A DNA stretch of 64,000 nt from Hymenobacter cellulosivorans (GCF_022919135.1 NZ_CP095049.1:1926501-1990500); one strand, 5' to 3'. Shown: positions 35,312 through 44,757, numbered from the stretch's first letter. Translations and numbers: made by a program. The notes: generated by a model from the letters alone, not told the origin.

Positions 35312-35682
35312 AAGAAGCCCAGGTTGCGTGGAAAGCACCCTGCCGATGGGCGGGCACTGCTTCCCGTTTACTGGCCGCCGCCGGCTTAGTTGCATTCCCG
35401 TCATCGGGAAGAAGCCACGGCCGCGCTTGGTCTTGCCCCGGGTTGTAAGCCCGCACCCACTACTTTTTATAAAGGAAATCCGGGTAGGCAACTTTTAACT
35501 ATAATCATTATAAATAAGATAAAAGCCTTAAAAAGAAGCTCGGTAGCCCAAACACTGGTTGAGCTCCGGGCGTAAGCACACCAGGGTTTTGCTTTTGCGA
35601 ATGGTATCAGCTGCCTTCAGGCGGCCGGTTCGCACGCCCCCGTTTGGCTCTATTCTTTCACCTCATTTATCCGCGCCACTTT
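35312..35682. other. Intergenic region between pfkB and the molybdoenzyme operon
   Basis: About 370 bp separating divergent genes. It includes an AT-rich stretch near 35465-35535 that probably holds the promoters. No TAnnTTTG box or riboswitch-like structure was identified. Confidence 0.45.
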
Positions 35683-36204
35683 ATGAGTACTACCACCACC
35701 CAAGCACCCTTGGGCAATCCGGCTATTGCCCTACCACCAACGGGTACCGTCACGCTAAAAATCAACGGTGTGGAACGGCAGCTGGAAATTGCGCCCTGGA
35801 CCAGCCTGCTCGACGCCCTGCGCGAGTATCTCGACCTGACTGGCACCAAAAAAGGCTGTGACCATGGCCAGTGCGGGGCCTGCACCGTACTCGTCGACGG
35901 TAAGCGTATCAATTCCTGCCTGACCCTGGCCGTGATGAAGGAAGGCGCCGAAATAACCACCATTGAGGGCCTGGGCACCGAGGAAAACCTGCATCCGTTG
36001 CAGCAGGCCTTCGTCGACCATGACGCCTTCCAGTGCGGCTACTGCACGCCCGGCCAGATCTGTTCAGCCGTAGGCATGCTCACCGAGGGCAAGGCTAAAA
36101 CCACGGCTGAAATCCGGGAGCTGATGAGCGGCAACCTCTGCCGCTGCGGGGCCTATACCAACATCGTGTCGGCCATTGAAGAAGTGCTGAATCAGCCACG
36201 GTGA
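35683..36204 (+). CDS. [2Fe-2S] subunit of a PaoABC-like molybdenum oxidoreductase
   Basis: 173 residues from the ATG at 35683. The plant-type cluster uses Cys59, Cys64, Cys67 and Cys79 (GCDHGQCGACTVLVDG), and the second cluster uses Cys118, Cys121, Cys153 and Cys155 (QCGYCTPGQ, NLCRCGAYTN). It passes electrons from the molybdenum subunit to the FAD subunit encoded next. The E. coli relative PaoA has a Tat signal; here the leader MSTTTTQAPLGNPAIALPPT has no twin arginine, so a cytoplasmic enzyme is likely. A nested inverted repeat begins at its stop codon. Confidence 0.93.
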   Translation: MSTTTTQAPLGNPAIALPPTGTVTLKINGVERQLEIAPWTSLLDALREYLDLTGTKKGCDHGQCGACTVLVDGKRINSCLTLAVMKEGAEITTIEGLGTEENLHPLQQAFVDHDAFQCGYCTPGQICSAVGMLTEGKAKTTAEIRELMSGNLCRCGAYTNIVSAIEEVLNQPR

Positions 36205-36294
36205 AATAGTGAGCTGGTGCGGAATGGTGAGTTGCTGTTTAGGCCTCACCATTCCGCACCAGCAGAACAATAACTCACCATTTCACTATTTCAC
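36201..36294. repeat. Nested inverted repeat between two operon genes
   Basis: The inner arms GCTGGTGCGGAATGGTGAG (36213-36231) and CTCACCATTCCGCACCAGC (36245-36263) are perfect 19-bp inverted copies around a 13-bp loop. The outer arms GTGAAATAGTGA and TCACTATTTCAC (36283-36294) add 12 bp. It overlaps the stop codon of the [2Fe-2S] subunit gene and ends 11 bp before the next start. It resembles a REP/BIME-type mobile hairpin. Confidence 0.85.
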
Positions 36295-36305
36295 CATCTC
36301 ACCTG

Positions 36306-37328
36306 ATGAACAGTTTCACTTATACCCGCGCCACCGGCGTGGAAGCGGCCGTCCGGGAAAAGGCGGCTGACGAGGGCGTCAAATTCATTGCCGGCGGCAC
36401 CAACCTGCTGGACTTGATGAAGGAAAACGTCGAGCGGCCCTCGCGCCTTCTCGACCTCAACCATTTGCCGCTAAAGTCCATTGAAGCCGCTCCCGACGGC
36501 GGCTTGCGTCTGGGCGCTTTGGCAACCAACGCCGAAACAGCCTGGGACGAGCAGGTCAAGCAGCGCTACCCTTTGCTGAACCAAGCTATTCTGGCCGGAG
36601 CCTCGCCCCAGCTGCGCAACATGGCCACCAACGGGGGCAACCTGTTTCAGCGCACCCGCTGCTACTATTTCTACGACCTGGCCACGCCCTGCAACAAGCG
36701 GGAGCCCGGCTCGGGCTGCTCGGCCATCGGCGGCTACAACCGGATTCACGCCATTCTGGGTACCTCGGAAAGCTGCATTGCTACGCACCCGTCGGATATG
36801 TGCATCGGCCTAGCCGCGCTGAATGCCACGGTGCAGGTAACCGGCCCCAACGGCGAGCGGACGGTGAAGTTCGAGGACTTTCACCGCCTGCCCGAGGATA
36901 AACCTGAGCTGGATACTACCCTGGCCCCCGACGAAATCGTGACGGCCATTGATTTGCCCAACGAGGACTTTAGCCAGCATTTCAGCTACCTCAAGCTGCG
37001 CGACCGGCAATCCTACGCCTTTGCGCTGGTATCGGTGGCAGCGGCTTTACAGCTCGACGGCAATACCATCAAGGAAGCCCGCCTGGCCCTGGGCGGTGTG
37101 GCCCACAAGCCCTGGCGCGACCAGCAGGTCGAAGCCATGCTCCAAGGTCAGCCCGCCACGGAAGACACGTTCCGCCGGGCTGCCGCGGCCATGGTTGCAA
37201 CCGCCCAGGGCTACGGCCACAACACGTTTAAGATTGAGCTAGCCAAGCGCGCCATTGTGCGGGCTCTGAAGCAGGCCGCCGAAGGCACCCAGCAAGCGTC
37301 CGACATCTTTACCAACTCGAATCCATGA
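36306..37328 (+). CDS. FAD-binding subunit of a PaoABC-like molybdenum oxidoreductase
   Basis: 340 residues. The FAD-binding motif FIAGGTNLLDLMKE lies near 28-40 and ATNGGNLFQRTRCYYF near 107-122. Four cysteines (119, 129, 138 and 157) in RCYYFYDLATPCNKREPGSG and SESC match the extra [4Fe-4S] site of E. coli PaoB, which ordinary xanthine dehydrogenase FAD subunits lack. This places the enzyme with the PaoABC aldehyde oxidoreductases. Its stop overlaps the start of the molybdenum subunit gene by 4 bp (ATGA), a sign of translational coupling. Confidence 0.93.
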   Translation: MNSFTYTRATGVEAAVREKAADEGVKFIAGGTNLLDLMKENVERPSRLLDLNHLPLKSIEAAPDGGLRLGALATNAETAWDEQVKQRYPLLNQAILAGASPQLRNMATNGGNLFQRTRCYYFYDLATPCNKREPGSGCSAIGGYNRIHAILGTSESCIATHPSDMCIGLAALNATVQVTGPNGERTVKFEDFHRLPEDKPELDTTLAPDEIVTAIDLPNEDFSQHFSYLKLRDRQSYAFALVSVAAALQLDGNTIKEARLALGGVAHKPWRDQQVEAMLQGQPATEDTFRRAAAAMVATAQGYGHNTFKIELAKRAIVRALKQAAEGTQQASDIFTNSNP

Positions 37329-39559
37329 GCACGACCAACTATATCGGCAAACCCGTCAACCGCGTCGATGGGCCGGCTAAAGTAACGGGCGCGGCCAAGT
37401 ACGCCGCTGAGTTCAACGTGCCCAACCTGGCCTACGGCCACATCGTGAGCAGCTCAATTGCCAAAGGCAAAATTACCAAGATATACGCCGACGAGGTTTT
37501 GGCTATTCCGGGTGTGCTGCACGTTTTCTCCCACGAAAACGTGCCTACGCTGGCTTGGTTTGACCGCAGCTACAAAGACGACGTGGCCCCCGGCGGCTCG
37601 CCGTTCCGGCCCCTGCAGGGCAATGAGGTGAAATACAGCCAGCAGCCCGTGGCCCTGGTCGTAGCCGAAACCTTCGAAGTAGCCCGCTACGCCGCCAGCC
37701 TGCTCCGCGTCGACTACGACGTGGAAAAGCACGACACTGACCTGGAAACCAAGCGCGACGACGGCTTTGAGCCCGGCCGGGGCAAAACGGGCTGGGTGCC
37801 CCCACCCAAACCCCGCGGCAACCCCGACTCGGAGCTCAAAAACGCGGCTCACCGCATCGAGGGCGAGTATATCCATTTGGCCCAGCACCACAACCCGATG
37901 GAAATGTTTGCCTCCACGGTAGAATTTCTCGGTGACAAAAAGCTCAACATCTACGACAAAACCCAGGGTGCCTTCAACTCCCAGCAGTACGTCATGAAGG
38001 TGTTTGGGCTCAACAAGGACGAAGCCCACGTAGTGTCGCAATACACCGGCGGCGGCTTTGGCTCGGGCCTGCGGCCCCAGTACCAGCTGTTTATGGCCGT
38101 ACTGGCCGCTTTGGAGCTCAAACGCTCGGTGCGCGTATCGATGACGCGGCAGCAGATGTTCAGCATGGGCCACCGCCCCCACACGCTGCAGTATGTCGAG
38201 CTGGGTACCAACCCCGACGGCTCGCTGGCGGCCCTGCACCACCACGCCCTGCATGAGACGTCGCAGTATGAGGACTACACCGAAAACGTGGTGAACTGGT
38301 CGGGCATGCTCTACCAGTGCGACAACGTGAAGCTGACCTACCAGCTGGCCAAAATCGACGTGGCTACGCCCCAGGATATGCGGGCCCCGGGCGCCGCCAC
38401 CGGCTCGTTTGCCCTGGAATGCGCCATGGACGAAATGGCCTACGAGGCTGGCCTCGACCCGCTGGAATTCCGCCTGCGCAACTATGCTGAAATAGACCAG
38501 AACCTGAAGCGGGAATTTTCGAGCAAGAAGCTGCGCGAGTGCTACCACGAGGGTGCCGCCAAATTCGGCTGGGAAAAGCGCAACCCGGAGCCCCGCTCCA
38601 TGCGCGACGGTGACCTGCTCGTGGGCTGGGGCGTGGCTACCGGCGTTTGGGATGCCAGCATCCAGAAGTGCGCCGCTAGTGCCTCTCTCTCCGCCGATGG
38701 CCACCTGACTGTGCTCAGCGGCTCGAACGACATCGGTACGGGCACCTACACCATCATGACCCAGATTGCGGCCCAAACCCTGGGCTTGCCTCTGGAGGCC
38801 GTGACCTTCAAGCTCGGCGACACCAACCAGCCCGAGGCCCCGCTGCAAGGCGGTTCCTGGACAGCCGCCTCCGTCGGCAACGCCGTGAAGCAGGTGTGCG
38901 ACAAACTGGGTGAACAGCTGCTCAAGCTAGCTCAGAAGATGGAAGACAGCCCGCTGAAAGGTGCCAGCTACGAAGACGTGGAGTTTGTCAACGGCCAGAT
39001 TCGCCTCAACGCCGACATCACCCAGGCCGTCGTTATCCGCGACATTCTGCCCGCTAATGGCAAGGACAAGCTGGAAGCCGAAAACACGATGCTGCCGAAC
39101 CCCATCAATCAGCTCAAAAACTCGCTGCACGCTCACAACGCGGTGTTTGTGGAAGTGAAAGTTGATCCTGAGCTGGGCACTTTGCACGTGACGCGCGTGG
39201 TAAACGCCGTGGCCGCCGGCCGCATCCTGAACCCCAAAACGGCCCGCAGTCAGGTCCTGGGCTCGGTGGTGTGGGGCATCAGCATGGCCCTGATGGAGGA
39301 AAGCGTGATGGACCACGGCTTTGGCCGCTACATGAACCATAACTACTCCGAATACCACATTCCCGTGCACGCTGACATTCACGACATCGACGTGATTTTC
39401 GTGGAGGAGGAAGACGACAAGGTGAACCCGCTGGGCATCAAAGGCCTGGGCGAAGTAGGCCTGCTGGGCGTGGCCGCCGCTGTAGCCAACGCCGCTTACC
39501 ACGCCACCGGTAAGCGCATCCGCAACCTGCCCGTTTCGATTGATAAGCTACTGTTGTAA
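37325..39559 (+). CDS. Molybdopterin-binding catalytic subunit of a PaoABC-like oxidoreductase
   Basis: 744 residues, the usual length for the catalytic subunit of three-part enzymes. It opens with GKPVNRVDGPAKVTGAAKYA, continues with the molybdopterin loop YTGGGFGSGL and MRAPGAATGSFALECAMDEM, and ends with KGLGEVGLLGVAAAV, whose Glu (near residue 710) is the catalytic base of the family. It hydroxylates aldehydes or purines using water. No XdhC-type maturation factor or molybdopterin cytosine synthesis gene is in the window. A strong terminator follows 18 bp downstream. Confidence 0.93.
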   Translation: MSTTNYIGKPVNRVDGPAKVTGAAKYAAEFNVPNLAYGHIVSSSIAKGKITKIYADEVLAIPGVLHVFSHENVPTLAWFDRSYKDDVAPGGSPFRPLQGNEVKYSQQPVALVVAETFEVARYAASLLRVDYDVEKHDTDLETKRDDGFEPGRGKTGWVPPPKPRGNPDSELKNAAHRIEGEYIHLAQHHNPMEMFASTVEFLGDKKLNIYDKTQGAFNSQQYVMKVFGLNKDEAHVVSQYTGGGFGSGLRPQYQLFMAVLAALELKRSVRVSMTRQQMFSMGHRPHTLQYVELGTNPDGSLAALHHHALHETSQYEDYTENVVNWSGMLYQCDNVKLTYQLAKIDVATPQDMRAPGAATGSFALECAMDEMAYEAGLDPLEFRLRNYAEIDQNLKREFSSKKLRECYHEGAAKFGWEKRNPEPRSMRDGDLLVGWGVATGVWDASIQKCAASASLSADGHLTVLSGSNDIGTGTYTIMTQIAAQTLGLPLEAVTFKLGDTNQPEAPLQGGSWTAASVGNAVKQVCDKLGEQLLKLAQKMEDSPLKGASYEDVEFVNGQIRLNADITQAVVIRDILPANGKDKLEAENTMLPNPINQLKNSLHAHNAVFVEVKVDPELGTLHVTRVVNAVAAGRILNPKTARSQVLGSVVWGISMALMEESVMDHGFGRYMNHNYSEYHIPVHADIHDIDVIFVEEEDDKVNPLGIKGLGEVGLLGVAAAVANAAYHATGKRIRNLPVSIDKLLL

Positions 39560-39576
39560 GCAGCTGAAGTGGTACC

Positions 39577-39620
39577 AAAAATGCCCCGGAGCCTGAGTGG
39601 CTTCGGGGCGTTTTTGTTTT
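39577..39620 (+). terminator. Terminator of the molybdoenzyme operon
   Basis: Stem AAAAATGCCCCGGA against TTCGGGGCGTTTTTGTTTT, starting 18 bp after the catalytic subunit stop. It may also serve the minus-strand gene ending at 39657. Confidence 0.85.
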
Positions 39621-39656
39621 AAGCAGGGGGAGGAGTTATCAGCACCGTCAATAATT

Positions 39657-40361
39657 TTATTTGACTAGTACTTCTAAAAGCACTTTTTCCTCGCCTTTAG
39701 TTACACTTGTTCCATTAGGTCTCTCTTCAACGATCCAGTTTTTTGCTTCGTAAAATGTAACCTTACGCTGTTTTTGAGTTATGTTCTCAAAGAACCTATC
39801 TATGAAGTTGAGTATCCTGTCTTGCTCTTCTCTTTTTGCTATATAATAAAAATATATTGAAAGTGGCTTGGTAATGTCTCCACTAAAGACGCCCCAAGTA
39901 CTCTCGGATTGTCCTGTTGCGGGATTTGTGATTTTGGTGAAATGAAAATTTTCGTTCAGTTGAGTTTTTAACTCATTTAGTATATTACTGTCTTTATACA
40001 TTAAGGTGTTTTCAAATGGCTCAAAAGGTAGATTTTTCCCGGTTCTTTTTGCGTCAATTACTTGAACTTGACTAAAACATTTTGCGCATATACTCTTTCT
40101 GTTTATAGCATTATATACGGCATATATTCTATCTTCTAGTATAAGCTGCTCTGCTTCGGGAAGTGATAAGGCTTCATCAATAGTTAAGTCTGGAATTCCT
40201 TTGACATTATTTTTGCTATAGCACTCGATGCATAATTGGGCGGCATACACTGGTAAATATCTTCTCTCCGGTATAATCTCCTTATTGAAATCTCTGCGAA
40301 GATGCTCGCATACTTCATAAAAACCTGATAATCCATGAATCGGACACGTTATCATCCCCAT
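39657..40361 (-). CDS. AT-rich gene for a protein with Cys/His pairs, function unknown
   Basis: 234 residues. The N-terminal half has three possible metal-binding groups: CPIHG with VCEHL (residues 6-19), CIECY near 48 and CAKCF near 94, suggesting zinc-binding elements. The C-terminal half is a helix-strand mix (YFYYIAKREEQDRILNFIDR) with no recognised family. The DNA is much more AT-rich than the flanking genes, as is the PIN-like gene at 21152, which suggests recent acquisition. There is no signal peptide, so it is probably cytoplasmic. No partner gene lies beside it. Confidence 0.65.
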   Translation of the reverse strand: MGMITCPIHGLSGFYEVCEHLRRDFNKEIIPERRYLPVYAAQLCIECYSKNNVKGIPDLTIDEALSLPEAEQLILEDRIYAVYNAINRKSICAKCFSQVQVIDAKRTGKNLPFEPFENTLMYKDSNILNELKTQLNENFHFTKITNPATGQSESTWGVFSGDITKPLSIYFYYIAKREEQDRILNFIDRFFENITQKQRKVTFYEAKNWIVEERPNGTSVTKGEEKVLLEVLVK

Positions 40362-40486
40362 TATTGATCTTCTTTTGAATGTGCAAGTTTAGGATAAGTT
40401 AACACCTAGCGCAGTTCCAGCACATGGTTGCGGCTGTGCAGGGCAGGTTGCCGGACTGTCAGGAGTACCGGCTGGGCTGAATCTGG

Positions 40487-41110
40487 TTATTTCTTCCGGG
40501 CCACGCAGCGGATAACGGACCCCAGGCCGTTATGGTACAGGCCTTCCGTCAGCTCGATTTCGGTTTCGGCCAGCTCGATAAAGTCGTATTCGGCAAAGTC
40601 GGTGCGTATTTCTTCCAGGGAGAATAGCGACTCAACATCCTTCGGTCCGCCGACTTTCTCATTGCGGGCCAGGTAGGCCAGGTGGTTTTTGCTGAACGCC
40701 TCGAAAATAAGCAGGCCCCCGGTGCGCAAATAGCCGCTCAGCTGCCGATGGTAAGCGGATTTGATGCTGGCCGGGAAATGAGCGTAAATAAGGGCAAGAG
40801 CATCAAACTGGCCGGGAGTAAACTGCAGGGCCTCTAGCTCCCCAACCTGATAGTCAATGGTTACTCCCCGGGTGCCAGCCAGATGGAGGGCTTTTTTCTG
40901 TCCGGCGCTACTGATATCGAAGGCCGAAACCTGCCAGCCCCGGGTAGCGGCATACACGGCATTGCGGCCCTCGCCCTCAGCCGGCAACAGAAGCTGCCCC
41001 GCGGGTAGCGTATCAAGTTGCTGTTGGAAATACTGGTTGGGCTGTTCACCGTAAGCAAAGGCTTCGGCGCTGTAGCGCTCATTCCACCGGTTCGTCCACG
41101 TATCGGTCAT
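40487..41110 (-). CDS. Class I SAM-dependent methyltransferase
   Basis: 207 residues from the ATG at 41110 ([14 protein letters not shown]), a common start for this group. The SAM-binding motif is [20 protein letters not shown], followed by [14 protein letters not shown] and [20 protein letters not shown] and the [17 protein letters not shown] strand. It resembles TehB/thiopurine-methyltransferase-like enzymes, where the EGEGRN loop replaces GxGxG. The substrate is unknown; small toxic compounds are typical for the group. It is transcribed alone. Confidence 0.85.
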   Translation of the reverse strand: MTDTWTNRWNERYSAEAFAYGEQPNQYFQQQLDTLPAGQLLLPAEGEGRNAVYAATRGWQVSAFDISSAGQKKALHLAGTRGVTIDYQVGELEALQFTPGQFDALALIYAHFPASIKSAYHRQLSGYLRTGGLLIFEAFSKNHLAYLARNEKVGGPKDVESLFSLEEIRTDFAEYDFIELAETEIELTEGLYHNGLGSVIRCVARKK

Positions 41111-41215
41111 AGGAGGGCAGTTAGGGTAAGGAGAGTAGGGCGTGCCTGGAGGGCTGAATTGCGCTACCATCAGAGCAGAGAAGTTAGGATATTTAGAGCA
41201 CAGTCCGAGCAGTCT

Positions 41216-42577
41216 TTACCCTATTTTGTCAGCTACTTTTGTTGATAACCCTTGTTTAATCTTCAATTGAATGACTTTGTCATCTTTGGAAATAAACTCG
41301 AGCACAATATCGTCGTCGTTAACGAAGAAAATGCCTTCTTTTTCAGCCGACAGCGGTACTCCGCTAGCATCATTAACTTGTAGAAAAAGCCGGTGCGCGT
41401 CCTCGTAGATTTTCACTTTGTAGCTTTCCGATACTTCGAAGGTGCCCGTGTACCTTAGCAAGGTGGTTTCGGTTAACTCAATTCCTTTCTTGGGCTTAGG
41501 GAGGCTGTAGGGCATATTTTGCAAAGCCGCATACATCGAATTGCCTATTTTTTCCAACGAGGTTGACGTAATATTATTCAATAGGATGATGCCTATCTTA
41601 TGCTCGGGCATCAGCAGAAAATAGCTGGTGGCGCCTTCTACATTTCCGCCATGATTGATTACCCTGTTACCGTGTATGTCGTCGATAAACCAACCGTAGC
41701 CATAGTGCCCCCGGAAGGGTGTGGTAGCCTGACTGAATGTTTCTCTGGAAACTATTTTGAAGCTGCTTAGTCCTTGGTAGAACTTAAGCAGATCATCCGT
41801 GGTGCTATACAGGCCCCCGGATGAAAAGTTTAGACTCGGGTTCCAGGGCTTGGTTTCAGCTTGTCTTGTTTTCGATATAAAGGAGTATTGCACCACTTTA
41901 TTAGCGTTTTTTAAACTCTTAAAGTCGAAGCCGCTGTTGTTCATTCTCAGGGGCTTAAATATATACTTGCTTACCGCGTCTGAGTAGGAAGACCCCGTGA
42001 CTTTTTCGATAATGATGCCTAATAAATCAAAGCCCGAGTTAGAGTAGCTAAACTGACTGCCGGGCTCGAAGTCTAACGGCTTGTTTTTGAAAAAAGCCAT
42101 TAACTCTTCACGACTAAACGTATTGTTGGTGTTTAGTTGTTTAACGTATTCCGGGTCCCTGAATATTTCGTAGATGCCGGAACTGTTGGAGAGAAGGTGC
42201 CGGATTAGAATTTCACTTCCCCGGGGGTAGGCCGGAATATAGTTGCTGATCGGGTCATCAATAGCTAGTTTTTTCTCTTCGACAAGCTTTAAGACAACTA
42301 AGGCGGTAAAGGATTTGGATAATGAGCCAATTGGGAATATGCTATTAGCGCTATTCAGACTTTTGGTGGCTGCATTCCGATAACCGAAGCTTTTTTCGTA
42401 AATCTTTTTGCCATCCTTTACGACCAGCGCCGAGCCATTGAATTTGTTAATAGAAACGTAAGCATTTATCAGGCTGTCGATTTTAGGATGGCTGATTTGT
42501 GCCTTCGCTGAGAAGCTGCTTAGAAGAAGAAAAAGGAAGAATACCAGCAGGCACTTTGGGGTACTAGTTTGGGTCAT
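41216..42577 (-). CDS. Secreted serine hydrolase, beta-lactamase class C fold
   Basis: 453 residues with a signal peptide ending SAKAQ (about residue 27). The catalytic motifs are Ser85-L-S-Lys88 (GSLSKSF), Tyr179-Ser-Asn181 (YSNSGFD) and His310-Gly-Gly, the three elements of class C penicillin-binding esterases. The final 100 residues form a small C-terminal domain of the kind seen in Bacteroidota serine hydrolases. It probably acts on D-Ala peptides or esters in the periplasm; true beta-lactamase activity should not be assumed. Its codon use is more AT-rich than that of its neighbours. Confidence 0.88.
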   Translation of the reverse strand: MTQTSTPKCLLVFFLFLLLSSFSAKAQISHPKIDSLINAYVSINKFNGSALVVKDGKKIYEKSFGYRNAATKSLNSANSIFPIGSLSKSFTALVVLKLVEEKKLAIDDPISNYIPAYPRGSEILIRHLLSNSSGIYEIFRDPEYVKQLNTNNTFSREELMAFFKNKPLDFEPGSQFSYSNSGFDLLGIIIEKVTGSSYSDAVSKYIFKPLRMNNSGFDFKSLKNANKVVQYSFISKTRQAETKPWNPSLNFSSGGLYSTTDDLLKFYQGLSSFKIVSRETFSQATTPFRGHYGYGWFIDDIHGNRVINHGGNVEGATSYFLLMPEHKIGIILLNNITSTSLEKIGNSMYAALQNMPYSLPKPKKGIELTETTLLRYTGTFEVSESYKVKIYEDAHRLFLQVNDASGVPLSAEKEGIFFVNDDDIVLEFISKDDKVIQLKIKQGLSTKVADKIG

Positions 42578-42754
42578 GGTTGTGGAAGTTCAGCCAACGT
42601 CTGCGTTAGCCATAGTATAATGAGTCACCACGCTAGGACTTCTCCGCTACTGATAAGGTGCTATACAGCATCAAATTCAGCGCCGTTGGATAGAGTAGCA
42701 CGGTTGCGTGGCGAATGTAGTGTCTTGGCGCGGTGAATAGAACTGCCCCTTCGG

Positions 42755-44449
42755 TTAGGGCCTGCGATACAAAGAAAGGTGCGCCACTGCCGCTTCGGGA
42801 TTGAGGGCCACAGTAGCCAACTTGCGCAGCTGCTGTTGGTAGCGCGCCGCCTCTACTGTTTCTCCACTCTGTGCCGCGGCCTTAGCGGCGCCCCGCAGTC
42901 CATTGAGGCGGTTGGGGTGCCGGGTCAGGTTGGCTTCGTAAGCGCCCAGGGCTTCCTGGGGGCGGTGAAGCTGTAGCAGCATATCGGCCAGCAGCTCCCG
43001 GGCAGGCAGCACCTCGCCGGGCGTCACGGGATGCTTTTCGGTGCGGTCCTCCAGGTTGGCGGCTTGGCGCATGCGCTGCTCGGCCGCCTCCGCTTTCCCT
43101 TGGGCCAGCAGGGTCCAGGCTTCGGCTGCCAGCAGCTGAATCTGAACCTGGGTGGCTTTGTAGGGGTCTTTTTGCTGCAGCAGCGCTTCTTGCAGACCGC
43201 GCAGAGTGGCTACTTCCCGGCGGGCCGAATCAGGCTGCCCGAGGTGGGCCTGACCTAGGGCCCGGGCAAAGTGGATGATGCCGGCCTGCCAGGGATACTG
43301 CTCCCAGTTGAGGTGGCCCGGGCGTGGGGGCAGGCGGGCCGCTTCCTTCCACAGGCGGTTTTCGAGCACGTAGCGGGCCGGAATGGCAGCGTAGGCGTAG
43401 GCCACCTTAAAATTCACCGGCGACACCTGCCGAATTGTGTCCAGATAGTGCCACTGGGCCCGGGCCAACTGGGTTTTGCCTTGCTGCAGGTAGGCGTACA
43501 TCAGGTAGTCGAGGCCGTGGAGTTCTTCGTCCCAGTGTCCGGGCAGGCCCGCGCTGGCCGCGTAGCACCTGGCCGACTCCGTTGCGGCCAGGTTGGAGGC
43601 TATACACTCATCCCAGAGGCCCAGGCGGGTGAAAATATGGGAAGGCATGTGCAAGGCGTGGGCCGAGGAAGGCGCCACCGACGCATACTGTCGGGCCGCT
43701 GGCAAAGCCAGCCGGGCCAGCTCGGGGTAATCATACGTGTGGATAAGATAGTGCAGAATGCCGGGGTGATTGGGCTGCCCGGGGTACAGACCCTGTAGCA
43801 GGGCCCCGGCTTTCTTCTGCTTCACAAAGGACTTGTCGGTTGGGTCGGCCGCGGCGTCCAGGGCCAGGGCGTAGAAAATGGTGGCCTCGTGGTCCTGCGG
43901 ATACTCGGCGTAAACGGTGGCCATAGCCTGCTCAAACCGTAGCGCCCGGGTTTTGTGCTCTACTCGTTCCCAGTCTTGGTAAAAGGTGGCCAGAGCCTGA
44001 ATGTAGGCGGTTTCGCGGGCCGATTTGCCCGGTAGGCGCTGGGCCAGGGCTATGGCTTTGGCGCCTTTCGTCAGCTCCGCGGGGCTGGGCGGGGTCCAGA
44101 GCGGGTGGTAGCAGCTCATAGCTACGCCCCAGTAGGCCATGGCGCAGGCTGGCTCTTGGGCAATGACGCGGGCAAAGACTTTCTCGGCCTCGTCGTACTC
44201 GAAGGAGTGAAGCAGGCTCAGGGCCAGGTTGAAATCGGGCTGCACAGCGGACGGGCAGGACGTGCCGAAAGCCGCCGTGCCCAGCTGCGGGCCGGTAGCT
44301 GGGCCGCACATGGTGATGCTCCCCCGCTTAAGGCCAATGGCGTTGATTTCGGCTTGAGAGGGCGTAGAAGAGCTGGTTTGGCGGCAGGCCGCACTAAGCA
44401 AACCACTCAGAGCCAGCAAAAGCAGCAGGACGGGTTTCATGGGCAGCAT
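42755..44449 (-). CDS. TPR-repeat lipoprotein
   Basis: 564 residues from the ATG at 44449; the ATG at 44440 is also possible. The signal MLPMKPVLLLLLALSGLLSA is followed by Cys22, so it is a lipoprotein. The rest is helical with tetratricopeptide-like repeats (FEYDEAEKVFARVIAQEPAC, QPDSARREVATLRGLQEALL, RPQEALGAYEANLTRHPNRL). Conserved-looking HYLIHTYDYPELA and SSAHALHMPSHIF blocks recall a widespread family of bacterial TPR proteins without known function. A scaffold role is all that can be inferred. It is divergent from the first DUF72 gene. Confidence 0.75.
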   Translation of the reverse strand: MLPMKPVLLLLLALSGLLSAACRQTSSSTPSQAEINAIGLKRGSITMCGPATGPQLGTAAFGTSCPSAVQPDFNLALSLLHSFEYDEAEKVFARVIAQEPACAMAYWGVAMSCYHPLWTPPSPAELTKGAKAIALAQRLPGKSARETAYIQALATFYQDWERVEHKTRALRFEQAMATVYAEYPQDHEATIFYALALDAAADPTDKSFVKQKKAGALLQGLYPGQPNHPGILHYLIHTYDYPELARLALPAARQYASVAPSSAHALHMPSHIFTRLGLWDECIASNLAATESARCYAASAGLPGHWDEELHGLDYLMYAYLQQGKTQLARAQWHYLDTIRQVSPVNFKVAYAYAAIPARYVLENRLWKEAARLPPRPGHLNWEQYPWQAGIIHFARALGQAHLGQPDSARREVATLRGLQEALLQQKDPYKATQVQIQLLAAEAWTLLAQGKAEAAEQRMRQAANLEDRTEKHPVTPGEVLPARELLADMLLQLHRPQEALGAYEANLTRHPNRLNGLRGAAKAAAQSGETVEAARYQQQLRKLATVALNPEAAVAHLSLYRRP

Positions 44450-44599
44450 AGTTTGACCCGATCTTGGCCGGGCCAGGTTTGGTATATCTAATATACTGAA
44501 TATCAGCCAGGAAATTCTGCCAAGGCAACTTCGGTAAGCCTTGCCGCCGCTGCCCACCTAAGTGCCTCTGCTCGAAGCTCCTCGGCCGGGAGTAGTGTG

Positions 44600-44629
44600 C
44601 AAGTATTATCCACTGTTGGAAAATACTTG
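44600..44629. promoter_or_regulatory. Inverted repeat between divergent genes
   Basis: CAAGTATT (44600-44607) and AATACTTG (44622-44629) form perfect 8-bp inverted arms with a 14-bp spacer, between the TPR gene (minus) and the DUF72 gene (plus). A regulator site is possible, but no regulator gene is adjacent. Confidence 0.35.
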
Positions 44630-44757
44630 TACAGTTTTGCGCCAAGTAACGCAGTGGTTGCCCAATGGCAGCTTGCACGCCCCGCGTATTTTTCCCGCTC
44701 AAGCCGCAGAAAGCCCCGACAGCTCCGTAGAATCCAGTTCTACCCCAACTCTACTCC

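Noticed and set aside
37454-38848. 464-codon open frame opposite the molybdenum subunit gene
   Set aside because: Antisense shadow of a strongly conserved gene; no signal, domain or promoter of its own.
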